A stretch of DNA of 64,000 nucleotides from Pseudomonas sp. QTF5 (GCF_000512695.2 NZ_AZRW02000017.1:53334-117333), one strand, 5' to 3'; counted from the first letter of the stretch, positions 47,728-57,135 are shown. Translations and numbers: made by a program. Notes: generated by a model from the sequence alone, not told the origin.

Positions 47728-48110
47728 GGCAACTCCTCCGCTTGTCGACTCAGCGCCTGACCCACGGCCTCATTGAGCGCGGTGCGGGTCAGACGCGACT
47801 GTAGTGCCCCGAAGAACTCACCGTCGCGCACCACAAACAGCGCCGGCAAATGAAAGACCCGATAACGCTCGACCACCCCGCCATTGTTCCCGGCATCGAT
47901 CCAGCACAGTCGATCGACCGCCAGATCGAACGTGGGCAATTGTTCACGGGCAAAACGGCAACTGGCGCAGCCGACGCTGGTAAAAATCACCAGGGAAATG
48001 CCGTTCATCGCCAGCAGCCGTTGGTCGGCGTCGAAATCGGTCAGTTCCAATTCGCCCACTATACTGGGAGAAACGATGTCAGATGGCCGACACAGGGAGT
48101 CCGTGTTCAT
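47724..48110 (-). CDS. Thioredoxin-family protein
   Basis: Thioredoxin-fold protein of 128 aa with a CASC active site (Cys48, Cys51) in VIFTSVGCASCRFAREQLP and a cis-Pro in RVFHLPALFVVRDGEFFGA. There is no signal peptide, so it is cytoplasmic. The ATG at 48110 overlaps the start codon of the divergent PilZ gene; in-frame later starts, such as ATG 48008, would leave a shorter domain. Together with panE-like and nucleotidase genes it forms an apparent minus-strand operon. Confidence 0.82.
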   Translation of the reverse strand: MNTDSLCRPSDIVSPSIVGELELTDFDADQRLLAMNGISLVIFTSVGCASCRFAREQLPTFDLAVDRLCWIDAGNNGGVVERYRVFHLPALFVVRDGEFFGALQSRLTRTALNEAVGQALSRQAEELP

Positions 48111-48537
48111 GAGACGTTATCTTCCTCATCCTGACGATGTGCCCGTTGAATTAACGTTGTTCAAACATGAGTGCATTTCGCGGCAAGAGCTGCACACTAT
48201 CAGCCTCGGCGGCATGGCTTGCAATTACCACCGCGCGTGGCGCCACGGTACGGCGCTGGAAGTACGCATGCCAACCCTGAACCCGGACTTGTGTTTTCTG
48301 GGCTATGTGGCCTGGTGCCTGCGACGCAAGCGCGGCTATCTGGTCGGCATCGCTTTTGTTGACGAACACACGCTGTTCAGTGCCAGGATGGGCGAACAGG
48401 TGTGTCAAATCGAACGTTTCTGCCGCCTGCATGACGCGCACGACGACCTGCAGGATATTCAGGCCCTAGCGCTCGAATGGGTCCAGATGCACGCCAACGA
48501 GTTCTCCCACGACACGGTTCGCAAGGCATTTGCATAG
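48109..48537 (+). CDS. PilZ-domain protein, atypical motif
   Basis: A 142-aa single-domain PilZ-like protein (VPVELTLFKHECISRQELHT, then ISLGGMACNY and GVAW-like YVAWCLRRKRGYLVGIAFVD). The D/N-x-S-x-x-G motif appears as TISLGG, lacking the leading acidic or amide residue, and no clear RxxxR is in the normal position, so c-di-GMP binding is doubtful. Two starts are possible: ATG 48109 (GGGAG 10 nt before) or ATG 48076 (GGGAG 6 nt before). Its start overlaps the divergent thioredoxin gene. Confidence 0.75.
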   Translation: MRRYLPHPDDVPVELTLFKHECISRQELHTISLGGMACNYHRAWRHGTALEVRMPTLNPDLCFLGYVAWCLRRKRGYLVGIAFVDEHTLFSARMGEQVCQIERFCRLHDAHDDLQDIQALALEWVQMHANEFSHDTVRKAFA

Positions 48538-48548
48538 CCTGCGCGGGA

Positions 48549-48609
48549 TTAGGGGGCGTCTCAATTAGATTCCCCGCCGGCGGGAAAACTAACTGAGAAT
48601 GCCCCCTAA
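48549..48609. repeat. 61-bp near-perfect palindrome
   Basis: TTAGGGGGC (48549-48557) pairs with GCCCCCTAA (48601-48609); inside, CTCA with TGAG, TTAG with CTAA and CCCGCC with GGCGGG pair in register, with two short mismatched bulges and almost no loop. No T run follows. It begins 11 bp after the PilZ stop and lies about 130 bp before the class I DAHP synthase. Confidence 0.85.
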
Positions 48610-48736
48610 CCGCTGTCTGCCCATTGTCTAGCCACGGTGTAACGCGCTAAGGTTCGGCTCCCCGACGCGCTTAATTTGCTGTGCTCCGCCGCGCGGGTTC
48701 GCTGGCGGCCGGCACCCGTGACCTGACGAGTAAACG

Positions 48737-49813
48737 ATGGCTGATTTACCGATCAACGACCTTAACGTCGCCTCCAACGAGACCCTGATCACTCCCGATC
48801 AGCTCAAGCGTGATATCCCTCTGAGCGACGCTGCCCTGCGCACCGTCACCAAGGGCCGCGAAGTCATTCGCAACATTCTTGATGGTACCGACCACCGCCT
48901 GTTCGTCGTGATCGGGCCGTGCTCGATCCATGACATCAAGGCTGCCCACGAATACGCCGAGCGTCTGAAAGTGCTCGCGGCCGAAGTGTCCGATACCCTG
49001 TATCTGGTCATGCGCGTGTATTTCGAGAAGCCACGTACCACTGTCGGCTGGAAAGGCTTGATCAACGACCCGTACCTGGACGACTCGTTCAAGATTCAGG
49101 ATGGCCTGCACATCGGTCGTCAGCTGCTGTTGGACCTGGCCGAGATGGGCCTGCCGACCGCGACCGAAGCCCTCGACCCGATCTCCCCGCAATACTTGCA
49201 GGACCTGATCAGCTGGTCGGCGATCGGCGCACGCACCACTGAATCCCAGACTCACCGTGAAATGGCTTCCGGCCTGTCCTCGGCCGTCGGTTTCAAGAAC
49301 GGCACCGATGGCGGCCTTACAGTGGCCATTAACGCCTTGCAATCGGTGTCCAGCCCGCACCGTTTCCTGGGCATCAACCAGGAAGGTGGCGTGTCGATCG
49401 TCACCACCAAGGGCAACGCCTACGGTCACGTGGTATTGCGCGGCGGCAACGGCAAACCGAACTACGATTCGGTCAGCGTCGCGCTCTGCGAGCAAGCGCT
49501 GAACAAGGCAAAGATCAAGCCGAACATCATGGTCGATTGCAGCCACGCCAACTCCAACAAAGACCCGGCTCTGCAACCGCTGGTGATGGAGAACGTCGCC
49601 AACCAGATCCTCGAAGGCAACCAGTCGATCATCGGCCTGATGGTCGAAAGTCATCTGAACTGGGGCTGCCAGGCGATCCCGAAAGACCTCGCCGATCTGC
49701 AATACGGCGTGTCGATCACCGATGCCTGCATCGATTGGACCGCCACCGAAAACACCTTGCGCAGCATGCACGCCAAGCTCAAGGACGTGCTGCCTAAACG
49801 CGATCGCAGCTGA
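48737..49813 (+). CDS. Class I DAHP synthase (3-deoxy-7-phosphoheptulonate synthase)
   Basis: First enzyme of aromatic amino acid synthesis, class I alpha type of 358 aa. Blocks: FVVIGPCSIHD, VMRVYFEKPRTTVGWKGLIN, EALDPISPQYLQDLISWSAI, GARTTESQTHREMASGLS, VGFKNGTDG, RGGNGKPNYD and IMVDCSHANSNKDP with the metal-binding Cys and His. Feedback type (Tyr, Phe or Trp) is not evident from the sequence. In PAO1 a comparable gene lies near cysB. A strong terminator follows. Confidence 0.95.
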   Translation: MADLPINDLNVASNETLITPDQLKRDIPLSDAALRTVTKGREVIRNILDGTDHRLFVVIGPCSIHDIKAAHEYAERLKVLAAEVSDTLYLVMRVYFEKPRTTVGWKGLINDPYLDDSFKIQDGLHIGRQLLLDLAEMGLPTATEALDPISPQYLQDLISWSAIGARTTESQTHREMASGLSSAVGFKNGTDGGLTVAINALQSVSSPHRFLGINQEGGVSIVTTKGNAYGHVVLRGGNGKPNYDSVSVALCEQALNKAKIKPNIMVDCSHANSNKDPALQPLVMENVANQILEGNQSIIGLMVESHLNWGCQAIPKDLADLQYGVSITDACIDWTATENTLRSMHAKLKDVLPKRDRS

Positions 49814-49834
49814 TCGCCGTTTCGTTTCACGCAT

Positions 49835-49868
49835 AAAAAAACGCCAGGTTTAAGCCTGGCGTTTTTTT
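49835..49868. terminator. Intrinsic terminator of the DAHP synthase gene
   Basis: AACGCCAGG / CCTGGCGTT stem flanked by six A and seven T; bidirectional, shared with the convergent GNAT gene. Confidence 0.93.
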
Positions 49869-49883
49869 ATGCGTTCGCTTTGT

Positions 49884-50165
49884 TCACAGCTTGGCGGCAT
49901 GCCGCTGGTGACGCTCCATGTAGCGCTCCACGTAGGAACACGATGGAATGACCGTGTAGCCCATTTCCTCGGCGTATTGCAGTGCCTGCTCGGTCAACGC
50001 CGCTGCGATGCCGCGACCACGCAGCGCGTTGGGTACAAAGGTACGATAAATATCCAGGGTCTGCTTCCCCAGATCCATATAGGTCAGGTAGGCACGATAA
50101 CCGTCCACAGTGGTCTCGAACTGATGACCAGCCTGGTCATGGTGGATGGACAACGCCTCGCTCAT
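49884..50165 (-). CDS. Small GNAT-family N-acetyltransferase (YjdJ-like)
   Basis: A 93-aa minimal GNAT domain. The acetyl-CoA loop is NALRGRGIAAALTEQALQYA, followed by YTVIPSCSYVERYMERH, as in YjdJ/Gtn-type small acetyltransferases. The substrate is unknown. ATG 50165 has AGGAG 5 nt upstream; the longer frame to 50231 adds a basic leader unlike the family. It stands alone between the DAHP synthase terminator and a gene-free region. Confidence 0.88.
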   Translation of the reverse strand: MSEALSIHHDQAGHQFETTVDGYRAYLTYMDLGKQTLDIYRTFVPNALRGRGIAAALTEQALQYAEEMGYTVIPSCSYVERYMERHQRHAAKL

Positions 50166-50645
50166 CACTACTCCTCGCGGGTCTTTGATTCTGACCCCTA
50201 CCTTACCGATGTTTTTCCGGCGAAGGAACATCTACGCCACCCCGTGCCTGAATGGACACCGAGAGAGCAACACCCATCTCGCGCAACCGAGCACGTACAA
50301 ATAGTAGGCACCATTGGCAGAAATGCTCAAGGGACGCTCGTCATGCTGGCAGGAGGGTGTTGCCTGGGGTAATGCAGGGGCGGCTCGACCGGGATATTCC
50401 CGAGTCCAGGCCTGAACATTGCCGGATATTGAGACTTAAGACGAGCGCCCTTTGTTTAAGTCACCTCAACATGGATAAAGATATGAGAGCCGCTGCGCAA
50501 AATCCGAACAAAAGTGTGGACGATTCCATCTAGACAGACTTTAGTCGAGACTGAAAAACAGCTGCCGACACCGGGAACTTTTCCCCGGCGCCTCGCTCAG
50601 TTCGGGCTTCGCAGCTGGACATTTTTTATACAATGCAGTTAAAAG
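50166..50645. other. Gene-free region upstream of oprI
   Basis: I see no convincing gene in these 480 bp. A 93-codon frame at 50252-50533 is Arg-rich, lacks a Shine-Dalgarno and resembles no family. The right part is AT-rich and leads into the oprI promoter. Confidence 0.6.
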
Positions 50646-50674
50646 TTGCTCGAAAAAGAATCAACGCCTACAAT
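50646..50674 (+). promoter_or_regulatory. Probable oprI promoter
   Basis: TTGCTC (50646-50651), a 17-bp spacer and TACAAT (50669-50674) in AT-rich sequence, giving a leader of about 115 nt before ATG 50796. High expression of oprI fits the quality of this site. Confidence 0.65.
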
Positions 50675-50795
50675 TTTTTTTGCTTCTTGCTCGACGTCAG
50701 TTTACTTACTACAAGTAATGGGTAGTATGTACGCCGGCTATTTCCTCACTCTGAGGAGACAGCTACTTAATAGAAAGTCCTTGAAGGGGAACACG

Positions 50796-51047
50796 ATGAA
50801 CAACGTTCTGAAATTCTCTGCTCTGGCTCTGGCCGCAGTTCTGGCTACCGGTTGCAGCAGCGTATCGAAAGAAACCGAAGCACGTCTGACTGCTACTGAA
50901 GACGCAGCAGCTCGCTCCCAGGCTCGTGCAGACGAAGCTTACCGTAAAGCTGATGAAGCTCTGGCTGCTGCTCAAAAAGCACAACAGACTGCTGACGAAG
51001 CTAACGAGCGTGCTCTGCGCATGCTGGAAAAAGCTAGCCGCAAGTAA
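50796..51047 (+). CDS. oprI: Major outer-membrane lipoprotein OprI
   Basis: Abundant murein-linked lipoprotein of 83 aa. Lipobox LATGC with acylated Cys20 follows a signal peptide, then a coiled coil of repeated A-x-x-A-x-x ([20 protein letters not shown]) to the C-terminal RK. As in E. coli Lpp, the C-terminal Lys (here the last residue) can be linked to peptidoglycan. GAAGGGGAACACG precedes ATG 50796. A terminator and then an L,D-transpeptidase gene lie downstream, facing it. Confidence 0.97.
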   Translation: MNNVLKFSALALAAVLATGCSSVSKETEARLTATEDAAARSQARADEAYRKADEALAAAQKAQQTADEANERALRMLEKASRK

Positions 51048-51068
51048 TAGTCCTTCGGGATTGTTATC

Positions 51069-51100
51069 AAGCCGACCCATTTTTTGGGTCGGCTTTTTTA
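51069..51100 (+). terminator. Intrinsic terminator of oprI
   Basis: AAGCCGACCC / GGGTCGGCTT stem followed by TTTTT, 20 bp after the oprI stop. Confidence 0.93.
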
Positions 51101-51124
51101 TTGCCCGCCATTTCTGCAGGCCAT

Positions 51125-51160
51125 AAAAAACCCGCCGACGCGGCCTGCGTCGGCGGGTTG
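51125..51160 (-). terminator. Intrinsic terminator of the L,D-transpeptidase gene
   Basis: On the minus strand, CAACCCGCCGACGC / GCGTCGGCGGG with a T run (AAAAAA on +) downstream of the stop at 51171. Confidence 0.88.
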
Positions 51161-51170
51161 CTTTAACGCG

Positions 51171-52142
51171 TTACTGCTGCAGGTCGATCGGTGCACTCGA
51201 TACCATCGGCGCCGACGCATTCGGTATAGCGATTTCCACCGGCAGACCATCTTCAGCGGCAACCACGTCACGCACCACATCCCAGTCCATGCGCAAGTTG
51301 TTGGTGATGTCCTCACGCTTGAGCATCGCATTGATCACTGCGGTGTGTTTGTCGACTACCGAAGGGTTGCCCTTGTCATCCAGCGGCGTGTGCGCCTCCA
51401 GATAAACCTTGCCGCCACTGAGGCCGAACTTGTACGGGTCGTTGAGGATGCGCACCGACGTCCCTACCGGCACCATGCCAGCCATTTCCAGCACGTTATT
51501 GTTGAACATGCGGAAACAACCGTGGCTGGTGCGCATGCCGATGCCGAACTTCTTGTTCGAACCGTGGATCAGGTAACCCGGAGTACCCAGCGTGAACTTG
51601 AACGGCCCCAGCGGGTTATCCGGGCCGGCCGGCACCACATTCGGCAGTGGATCGCCATCGGCCGCGTGCTCGGCCTTGATCGACGCTGGAGGCGTCCAGG
51701 TCGGGTTCGGCGTCTTGGCGATGATGCTGGTGTGGGCAATCGGCGAGCCCCAGCCTTCACGGCCGATACCCAGCGGGAAGGTGTACACCACGTTCCGGCC
51801 TTTCGGGAAATAGTAAAGACGGTATTCAGCCAGGTTGATGACGATGCCTTCACGAGGGCCCGGCGGCAGGATGAAGCGCGTCGGCAGCACCACTTCGGTG
51901 CCCGCGCCCGGCAACCATGGATCAACGCCAGGGTTGGCCGCGACCATTTCCGAATAGCCCAGATCGTAGGTGGTGCCAAGGTCGGCGAAGGTATCTTCGT
52001 ACTTGGCCTTGATCACTTGCACCTGGCCGATGATGTCTTCACCGGGTGGTGGCAGGGGTAGCTCCAATGCTGCTACCGGACCCGCGACACAGAGGGCGGC
52101 AAGAGACAGGCAGCGGGTGACGGCGGGAAAGCGCGGCAACAT
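51171..52142 (-). CDS. L,D-transpeptidase (ErfK/YbiS/YkuD family)
   Basis: Periplasmic enzyme of 323 aa that makes 3-3 crosslinks or attaches lipoprotein to peptidoglycan. A signal peptide (CLSLAALCVAGPVAALEL) is followed by a LysM-like region (IIGQVQVIKAKYEDTFADLG) and the YkuD domain with HGSNKKFGIGMRTSHGCFRM, containing the catalytic Cys, His and Arg. ATG 52142 has AAGGA 8 nt upstream; ATG 52160 is the alternative. Convergent on oprI, so its likely substrate, OprI, is encoded next door. Confidence 0.9.
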   Translation of the reverse strand: MLPRFPAVTRCLSLAALCVAGPVAALELPLPPPGEDIIGQVQVIKAKYEDTFADLGTTYDLGYSEMVAANPGVDPWLPGAGTEVVLPTRFILPPGPREGIVINLAEYRLYYFPKGRNVVYTFPLGIGREGWGSPIAHTSIIAKTPNPTWTPPASIKAEHAADGDPLPNVVPAGPDNPLGPFKFTLGTPGYLIHGSNKKFGIGMRTSHGCFRMFNNNVLEMAGMVPVGTSVRILNDPYKFGLSGGKVYLEAHTPLDDKGNPSVVDKHTAVINAMLKREDITNNLRMDWDVVRDVVAAEDGLPVEIAIPNASAPMVSSAPIDLQQ

Positions 52143-52302
52143 CCGGAAAATCCTTCGCATGATCGACAAGGGTATAAAAACAGGATTGTACACCGCCGTC
52201 CGTAATTTCGGGGAGGTCGAGAAGTGACAGGCGATGCAAGGCACTTGGGGGCGCAATTTCCGCAAATGGATTTTTACCCATACCCTTGAGGTGCATGGGA
52301 AG

Positions 52303-52405
52303 CCGCCTTCGCGAGCAAGCCCGCTCCCACACTGGATAGGTGCCGAACACAAATACTGTATTCACTGAACATTTAATGTGGGAGCGGGCTTGCTCGCGAA
52401 GGGGC
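52303..52405. repeat. REP pair (REPIN)
   Basis: GCCTTCGCGAGCAAGCCCGC and GCGGGCTTGCTCGCGAAGG inverted, CCCACA/TGTGGG ends inward. Confidence 0.92.
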
Positions 52406-52406
52406 C

Positions 52407-52700
52407 CTAAAGCTCGAACCGCAACTCGGGCCAGATCGGCGAGGTGCCGCGTTTTTGCGATTCCAGGATGGCCCGGCACAGCGAGCACAGGCGCTGGTCC
52501 TGGAACACTGTACGGTCGACGCTCGACCAGCGCGGTTGCGCCGGCAACAGGCTGCCACACAAGGTTCGGTCCGCCGAGCCGCCCAACTCCAGCTGACGGG
52601 TCACCAGATGCACCCGCACTTCCTGGCAGGCGAACAGATCCAGCTGTTCGTCAGGCTCGATCAGTTGGTAGGCAAAAAGGGACCAGGCAGGACGCGGCAT
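52407..52700 (-). CDS. Hypothetical cysteine-containing small protein
   Basis: Unrecognised protein of 97 aa with an acidic N-terminal part (FAYQLIEPDEQLDLFACQEV) and a DQRLCSLCRAIL CxxC motif near residue 80, which could bind metal. No signal peptide or membrane segment. Two starts are available, ATG 52700 or 52712. It is cotranscribable with nothing obvious: its 5' end faces tesA on the same strand 57 bp away, and its stop is 2 bp from a REP pair. A homologue lies at the same place next to tesA in other pseudomonads, as I recall. Confidence 0.65.
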   Translation of the reverse strand: MPRPAWSLFAYQLIEPDEQLDLFACQEVRVHLVTRQLELGGSADRTLCGSLLPAQPRWSSVDRTVFQDQRLCSLCRAILESQKRGTSPIWPELRFEL

Positions 52701-52756
52701 CGGGGGCTCCAAATCGGGGGCGCCACCTTAGCCGAAACACCGCCGCTAGAAAAGCG

Positions 52757-53362
52757 TCAAAGCAGCGGTTTCAGTGTCGGCCAGACATTTTCCAGCAACT
52801 TGCCCTGAGCCGCCGCAGCCGGGTGCAGGCCGTCGCCTTGCATCAGGTCCGGATGACCGCCCACACCATCGAGGAAAAACGGCACCAGCGGGATCTTTTT
52901 CTCGTTGGCGACCTTGGTGAAAGCCTCGGCAAAGGCCTGGGTGTAACGCACACCGTAGTTGGGTGGCAGTTGCATGCCCAGTAGCAATACCTTGGCACCA
53001 CTGGCGCGGGAGCTGTCGATCATCGACGCAAGATTTTGTTGCAATTGTGTTGGCAGCATTCCGCGCAACCCATCATTGCCCCCCAACTCGAGGATAACCA
53101 GCGCAGGCTTATGCTCTGCAAGCAGCGCCGGCAGGCGCGCCCGGCCTCCGGCACTGGTATCGCCGCTGATGGACGCATTGACCACTTTATCGTCGAAACC
53201 TTCGTGCTTGAGCCGTTGCTCGAGCAATGACACCCACCCCAAGCGGGTATCCAGGCCGAAACCGGCGCTGATACTATCGCCAACGATCAGGACTGTACCC
53301 GCCGCTGCGTTCTGGGCCATGCACATCAAGGCCAGGCCAGCACTCAAAAACCACACACGCAT
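52757..53362 (-). CDS. tesA: TesA/lysophospholipase L1-type arylesterase (SGNH hydrolase)
   Basis: Periplasmic SGNH hydrolase of 201 aa acting on esters and thioesters. Signal peptide at 1-21 (SAGLALMCMAQNAAAG). Block I VGDSISAGFG has the catalytic Ser, LGGNDGLRG the Asn, and DGLHP the Asp-His pair. ATG 53362 has GGAG 6 nt upstream; it starts 10 bp from the divergent ybbA gene, whose ATG lies in the same CCATGG. The tesA/ybbA/ybbP arrangement is conserved in proteobacteria. Confidence 0.92.
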   Translation of the reverse strand: MRVWFLSAGLALMCMAQNAAAGTVLIVGDSISAGFGLDTRLGWVSLLEQRLKHEGFDDKVVNASISGDTSAGGRARLPALLAEHKPALVILELGGNDGLRGMLPTQLQQNLASMIDSSRASGAKVLLLGMQLPPNYGVRYTQAFAEAFTKVANEKKIPLVPFFLDGVGGHPDLMQGDGLHPAAAAQGKLLENVWPTLKPLL

Positions 53363-53372
53363 CGGATTCTCC

Positions 53373-54056
53373 ATGGGCGCAAGCATTCTCACCGCGAAGA
53401 ACCTCAGCAAAGTGGTTCCCAGCGCGGAAGGTGAACTGACTATCCTGCACGAACTCAGCCTGGAACTGAACAAGGGCGATAGCCTGGCCATCGTCGGCGC
53501 CTCCGGTTCTGGCAAATCCACCCTCCTGGGCCTGCTCGCCGGCCTCGACCTGCCGAGCAGCGGCGAAGTCACCCTCGCCGGGCAAGGCCTGAGCAATCTC
53601 GATGAAGACCAACGCGCGCGCATCCGCGCCGAGCATGTGGGGTTTGTTTTTCAATCATTCCAGCTGCTCGACAGTCTCAACGCTTTGGAAAACGTCATGC
53701 TGCCGCTGGAGCTCGATGGCCGCAAAGACGCCCGTGAGCGCGCCACCGAACTGCTGCAACGGGTCGGTCTGGGCCAGCGCCTGACCCACTCACCGCGCCA
53801 GCTTTCCGGTGGAGAGCAGCAGCGCGTGGCGATTGCCCGGGCCTTCGCCGCTGAGCCCGACGTGTTGTTCGCCGATGAACCCACCGGCAATCTCGACAGC
53901 CACACCGGCGAGCGCATCAGCGATCTGCTGTTCGAACTCAACCAGGAAAGCGGCACGACCCTGGTGCTGGTGACCCACGACGAACGCCTGGCACATCGCT
54001 GCCGGCGCCTGATCCGCCTTGAAGCCGGCCTGCTGGTCGCCCCTCTGGAGCCTTGA
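53373..54056 (+). CDS. ybbA: ABC transporter ATP-binding protein YbbA
   Basis: ATPase subunit of a MacB/LolD-class exporter, 227 aa. Walker [14 protein letters not shown]-loop [17 protein letters not shown], signature [14 protein letters not shown] and Walker [13 protein letters not shown] are all present. The gene is divergent from tesA; the stop overlaps the ATG of the permease by 1 bp (TGATG). The exported substrate is unknown; links to lipid or lipoprotein handling are suggested by the tesA neighbourhood. Confidence 0.93.
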   Translation: MGASILTAKNLSKVVPSAEGELTILHELSLELNKGDSLAIVGASGSGKSTLLGLLAGLDLPSSGEVTLAGQGLSNLDEDQRARIRAEHVGFVFQSFQLLDSLNALENVMLPLELDGRKDARERATELLQRVGLGQRLTHSPRQLSGGEQQRVAIARAFAAEPDVLFADEPTGNLDSHTGERISDLLFELNQESGTTLVLVTHDERLAHRCRRLIRLEAGLLVAPLEP

Positions 54057-56560
54057 TGGCACGCCTGCCGCTGTTGCGCCTGTTCAGTCTCGCTATTCGC
54101 CAATTGCTGCGCGATGCCCGCGCCGGTGAGTTGCGCGTATTGTTCTTCGCCTTGCTGGTGGCCGTGGCGGCAAGCACCGCTATCGGTTACTTCGGCGCTC
54201 GCCTGAACGGCGCCATGATGCTGCGCGCCACCGAGTTTCTCGGTGCCGACCTGGTGCTCGAAGGCAGTTCGCCGGCGCGGCCCGAACAGATAAGAAGCGG
54301 CACGGAGTTGGGCCTTGAGCATGCTCAAGTGGTGGAATTCTCCAGTGTCATCGCCACCGACAACGGCATTCAGCTGTCCAGTATCAAAGCCGCCGATGAC
54401 GTCTACCCGTTGCGTGGCGAACTGAAAAGCGCCCCCGCGCCCTTCGCGACGGAGGAACCCGGTGGCGGTCCGAAACCCGGCGAAGCCTGGGTCGAAGCAC
54501 GACTACTGACCGCGCTGGACTTGAAGATCGGCGACAGCATCGACGTCGGCATGAAAACCCTGACACTGGGGCGAGTGCTGACCTACGAACCGGATCGTGC
54601 CGGCAATTTCTACAGCCTGACGCCACGGGTGCTGATCAACCTCAGCGACCTTGAGGCAACCGGCGTGGTGCAACCCGGCAGCCGGGTCAGTTACCGCGAA
54701 CTCTGGCGCGGCAACGCCTCGGCGCTGGAAACCTATCGGCAGCTGATCAAGCCAGGCCTGGCCGCCAACCAGCGCATCCAGGATGCTCGCGATGGCAACC
54801 GGCAGATCGGCGGCGCCCTGGGCAAGGCTGAACGCTACTTGAACATGGCCAGTCTGGTGGCGGTGTTGCTGTCCGGCGTGGCCGTGGCGTTGTCGGCGAC
54901 ACGCTTCGCCACGCGCCGATTCGATGCCAGCGCATTGCTGCGCTGCCTGGGTCTGTCCCGTCGGGAAACCATGGTGCTGTTCAGTCTGCAACTGACCGTA
55001 CTCGGACTGCTCGCCAGCATCAGCGGCGCCCTGCTCGGCTGGCTGGCGCAACTCGGGCTGTTTGCACTGCTGCATGATTTACTGCCGACCGATGTTCCAC
55101 CGGGTGGCCTGCTGCCGGCCATCGCCGGGATCGGCACCGGGCTGGTCGCACTGGCCGGCTTCGCCCTGCCGCCATTGGCCGCTTTGGGTCGAGTGCCGCC
55201 GCTGCGCGTGTTGCGTCGCGACATGCTGCCGATTCCGTCCAGCACCTGGATTGTTTATGGCGCGGCATTGGGCGCCCTCGGCCTGATCATGTGGCGCTTG
55301 AGCCTGGACCTTTTGCTGACCTTCGCCCTGCTCGGCGGCGGTGTGATCGCGGCACTGGTGCTGGGCGGTTTGCTGTTGCTGCTACTCAAGAGCCTGCGTC
55401 GGATGCTGGCGCGCGCCGCATTGCCATGGCGCCTCGGGTTGGGCCAACTGCTGCGCCATCCACTGGCGGCGGCGGGTCAATCCCTGGCCTTCGGTTTGAT
55501 TCTGCTGTCCATGGCGCTGATCGCTTTGCTGCGCGGCGAGTTGCTCGACACCTGGCAAAACCAGTTGCCAAAAAATGCCCCGAATTATTTCGCCCTGAAC
55601 ATTCTGCCAGCGGACAAACAGGCCTTTACCGATCGACTGATGGAGTTGTCGGCACAATCGGCGCCGCTGTACCCGGTGGTGCCGGGACGGCTGATCAGCA
55701 TCAATGGCGAGCCGGTGCAGGACATCGTCAGCAAGGACTCGGCCGGCGATCGAGCCATTCAACGCGACCTGAGCCTGACCTGGGCGGCAGACTTGCCGGC
55801 GGACAACAAACTCACCGCTGGCAACTGGTGGGATCAGCAACCAGCAGATGAAATACCCGGTGTTTCGGTGGAAGGTAAAGTCGCCGAAAGCCTCAAACTC
55901 AAGCTCGGCGATCATATGGTGTTCACCGTCGGCGGGGCCAATCGGGAGGCGAAAGTCACCAGCCTGCGGGAGATCAACTGGGACAATTTCCAGCCGAACT
56001 TTTTCATGATCTTCCAGCCCGGCACCCTGAAGGACTTGCCAGCGACCTACCTGACCAGTTTCTATCTGGCGGCCGGTCATGATCAGCAGATCGTCGACCT
56101 GTCCCGCAGCTTTCCGGCAGTGACCATTCTGCAAGTCGAAGCCTTGCTGGCGCAGCTGCGCAGCATTCTCGGCCAGGTCACCCTGGCGGTGGAATACGTG
56201 CTGTTGTTTGTGCTGGCGGCGGGGATGGCGGTGTTGTTCTCCGGCTTGCAGGCAACGCTGGATGAACGCATTCGCCAAGGTGCATTGCTGCGAGCGCTAG
56301 GCGCCGAGCGGCAGTTGCTGGTCAGGGCTCGGCGGATTGAGTTCGGCCTGCTCGGCGCGGTCAGCGGGTTGCTGGCAGCACTGGGTTCGGAACTGGTGAG
56401 CATGGTGCTTTACCGCTACGCCTTCGACCTGCCCTGGCATCCGCATCCATGGCTATTGGTGTTGCCGCTGATCGGCGCCGTGCTGATCGGCGGTGCCGGT
56501 GTGTTCGGCACGCGCCGCGCCTTGAACGCCAGCCCCCTGACAGTCTTGCGCGAGGGTTGA
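54056..56560 (+). CDS. ybbP: FtsX-family ABC permease YbbP
   Basis: Large permease of 834 aa partnered with YbbA. N-terminal membrane segment ([20 protein letters not shown]), a periplasmic region, then FtsX/MacB-type membrane repeats, with three more near residues 250-450 and the C-terminal cluster ([17 protein letters not shown] and after). The start ATG 54056 overlaps the ybbA stop by one base. Such permeases act in tripartite or mechanotransmission ABC systems rather than classical import. greB follows 44 bp after. Confidence 0.92.
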   Translation: MARLPLLRLFSLAIRQLLRDARAGELRVLFFALLVAVAASTAIGYFGARLNGAMMLRATEFLGADLVLEGSSPARPEQIRSGTELGLEHAQVVEFSSVIATDNGIQLSSIKAADDVYPLRGELKSAPAPFATEEPGGGPKPGEAWVEARLLTALDLKIGDSIDVGMKTLTLGRVLTYEPDRAGNFYSLTPRVLINLSDLEATGVVQPGSRVSYRELWRGNASALETYRQLIKPGLAANQRIQDARDGNRQIGGALGKAERYLNMASLVAVLLSGVAVALSATRFATRRFDASALLRCLGLSRRETMVLFSLQLTVLGLLASISGALLGWLAQLGLFALLHDLLPTDVPPGGLLPAIAGIGTGLVALAGFALPPLAALGRVPPLRVLRRDMLPIPSSTWIVYGAALGALGLIMWRLSLDLLLTFALLGGGVIAALVLGGLLLLLLKSLRRMLARAALPWRLGLGQLLRHPLAAAGQSLAFGLILLSMALIALLRGELLDTWQNQLPKNAPNYFALNILPADKQAFTDRLMELSAQSAPLYPVVPGRLISINGEPVQDIVSKDSAGDRAIQRDLSLTWAADLPADNKLTAGNWWDQQPADEIPGVSVEGKVAESLKLKLGDHMVFTVGGANREAKVTSLREINWDNFQPNFFMIFQPGTLKDLPATYLTSFYLAAGHDQQIVDLSRSFPAVTILQVEALLAQLRSILGQVTLAVEYVLLFVLAAGMAVLFSGLQATLDERIRQGALLRALGAERQLLVRARRIEFGLLGAVSGLLAALGSELVSMVLYRYAFDLPWHPHPWLLVLPLIGAVLIGGAGVFGTRRALNASPLTVLREG

Positions 56561-56604
56561 TAAACTCAAGCGCTCTGATCACGTATTCAACACAAGAAGT
56601 CGCC

Positions 56605-57102
56605 ATGAGCCGTTATCGCCCACCCCGCACCGCTGGCACCGCGCTGATCACCCCCGAAGGTGAAGCGCGGATGCGGGCCGAGTTTCATGAGCTATGGCAT
56701 GTGCGCCGACCGCAAGTGACGCAATCGGTCAGCGAGGCGGCGGCACAGGGCGATCGCTCGGAAAACGCCGAATACACCTACGGCAAAAAGATGCTGCGCG
56801 AGATCGACAGTCGCGTGCGCTTTCTCACCAAACGCCTGGAAGCGCTCAAGGTGGTCAGTGAGAAACCCAGCGATCCGAACAAGGTTTACTTTGGCGCTTG
56901 GGTCACGATTGAAGATGAAGATGGCAAAGAGTCGCGCTATCGCATCGTCGGACCGGATGAGCTGGATCTGAAACTAGGCCTGATCAGCATCGACTCACCG
57001 TTGGCGCGTGCCTTGATCGGCAAGGCACTGGACGCCGAAGTGCGGGTCCAGACACCGACCGGTGAACAATGCGTGTATATCGTGGCGATCGACTATTTTT
57101 GA
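56605..57102 (+). CDS. greB: Transcription elongation factor GreB
   Basis: RNA polymerase cleavage factor of 165 aa. The N-terminal coiled coil has the GreB pattern [20 protein letters not shown] with the acidic tip residues, and the C-terminal FKBP-like domain includes [20 protein letters not shown] and [15 protein letters not shown]. The protein lies directly after ybbP and may be cotranscribed. A second Gre-like gene at 43649 lacks its typical coil. Confidence 0.95.
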   Translation: MSRYRPPRTAGTALITPEGEARMRAEFHELWHVRRPQVTQSVSEAAAQGDRSENAEYTYGKKMLREIDSRVRFLTKRLEALKVVSEKPSDPNKVYFGAWVTIEDEDGKESRYRIVGPDELDLKLGLISIDSPLARALIGKALDAEVRVQTPTGEQCVYIVAIDYF

Positions 57103-57135
57103 GCCGCGGCGCTCTGAGCCGCAGCGCTCTGAATC

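Noticed and set aside
50252..50533. 93-codon frame between the GNAT gene and oprI
   Set aside because: Arg-rich, no Shine-Dalgarno, no family resemblance; looks like chance.
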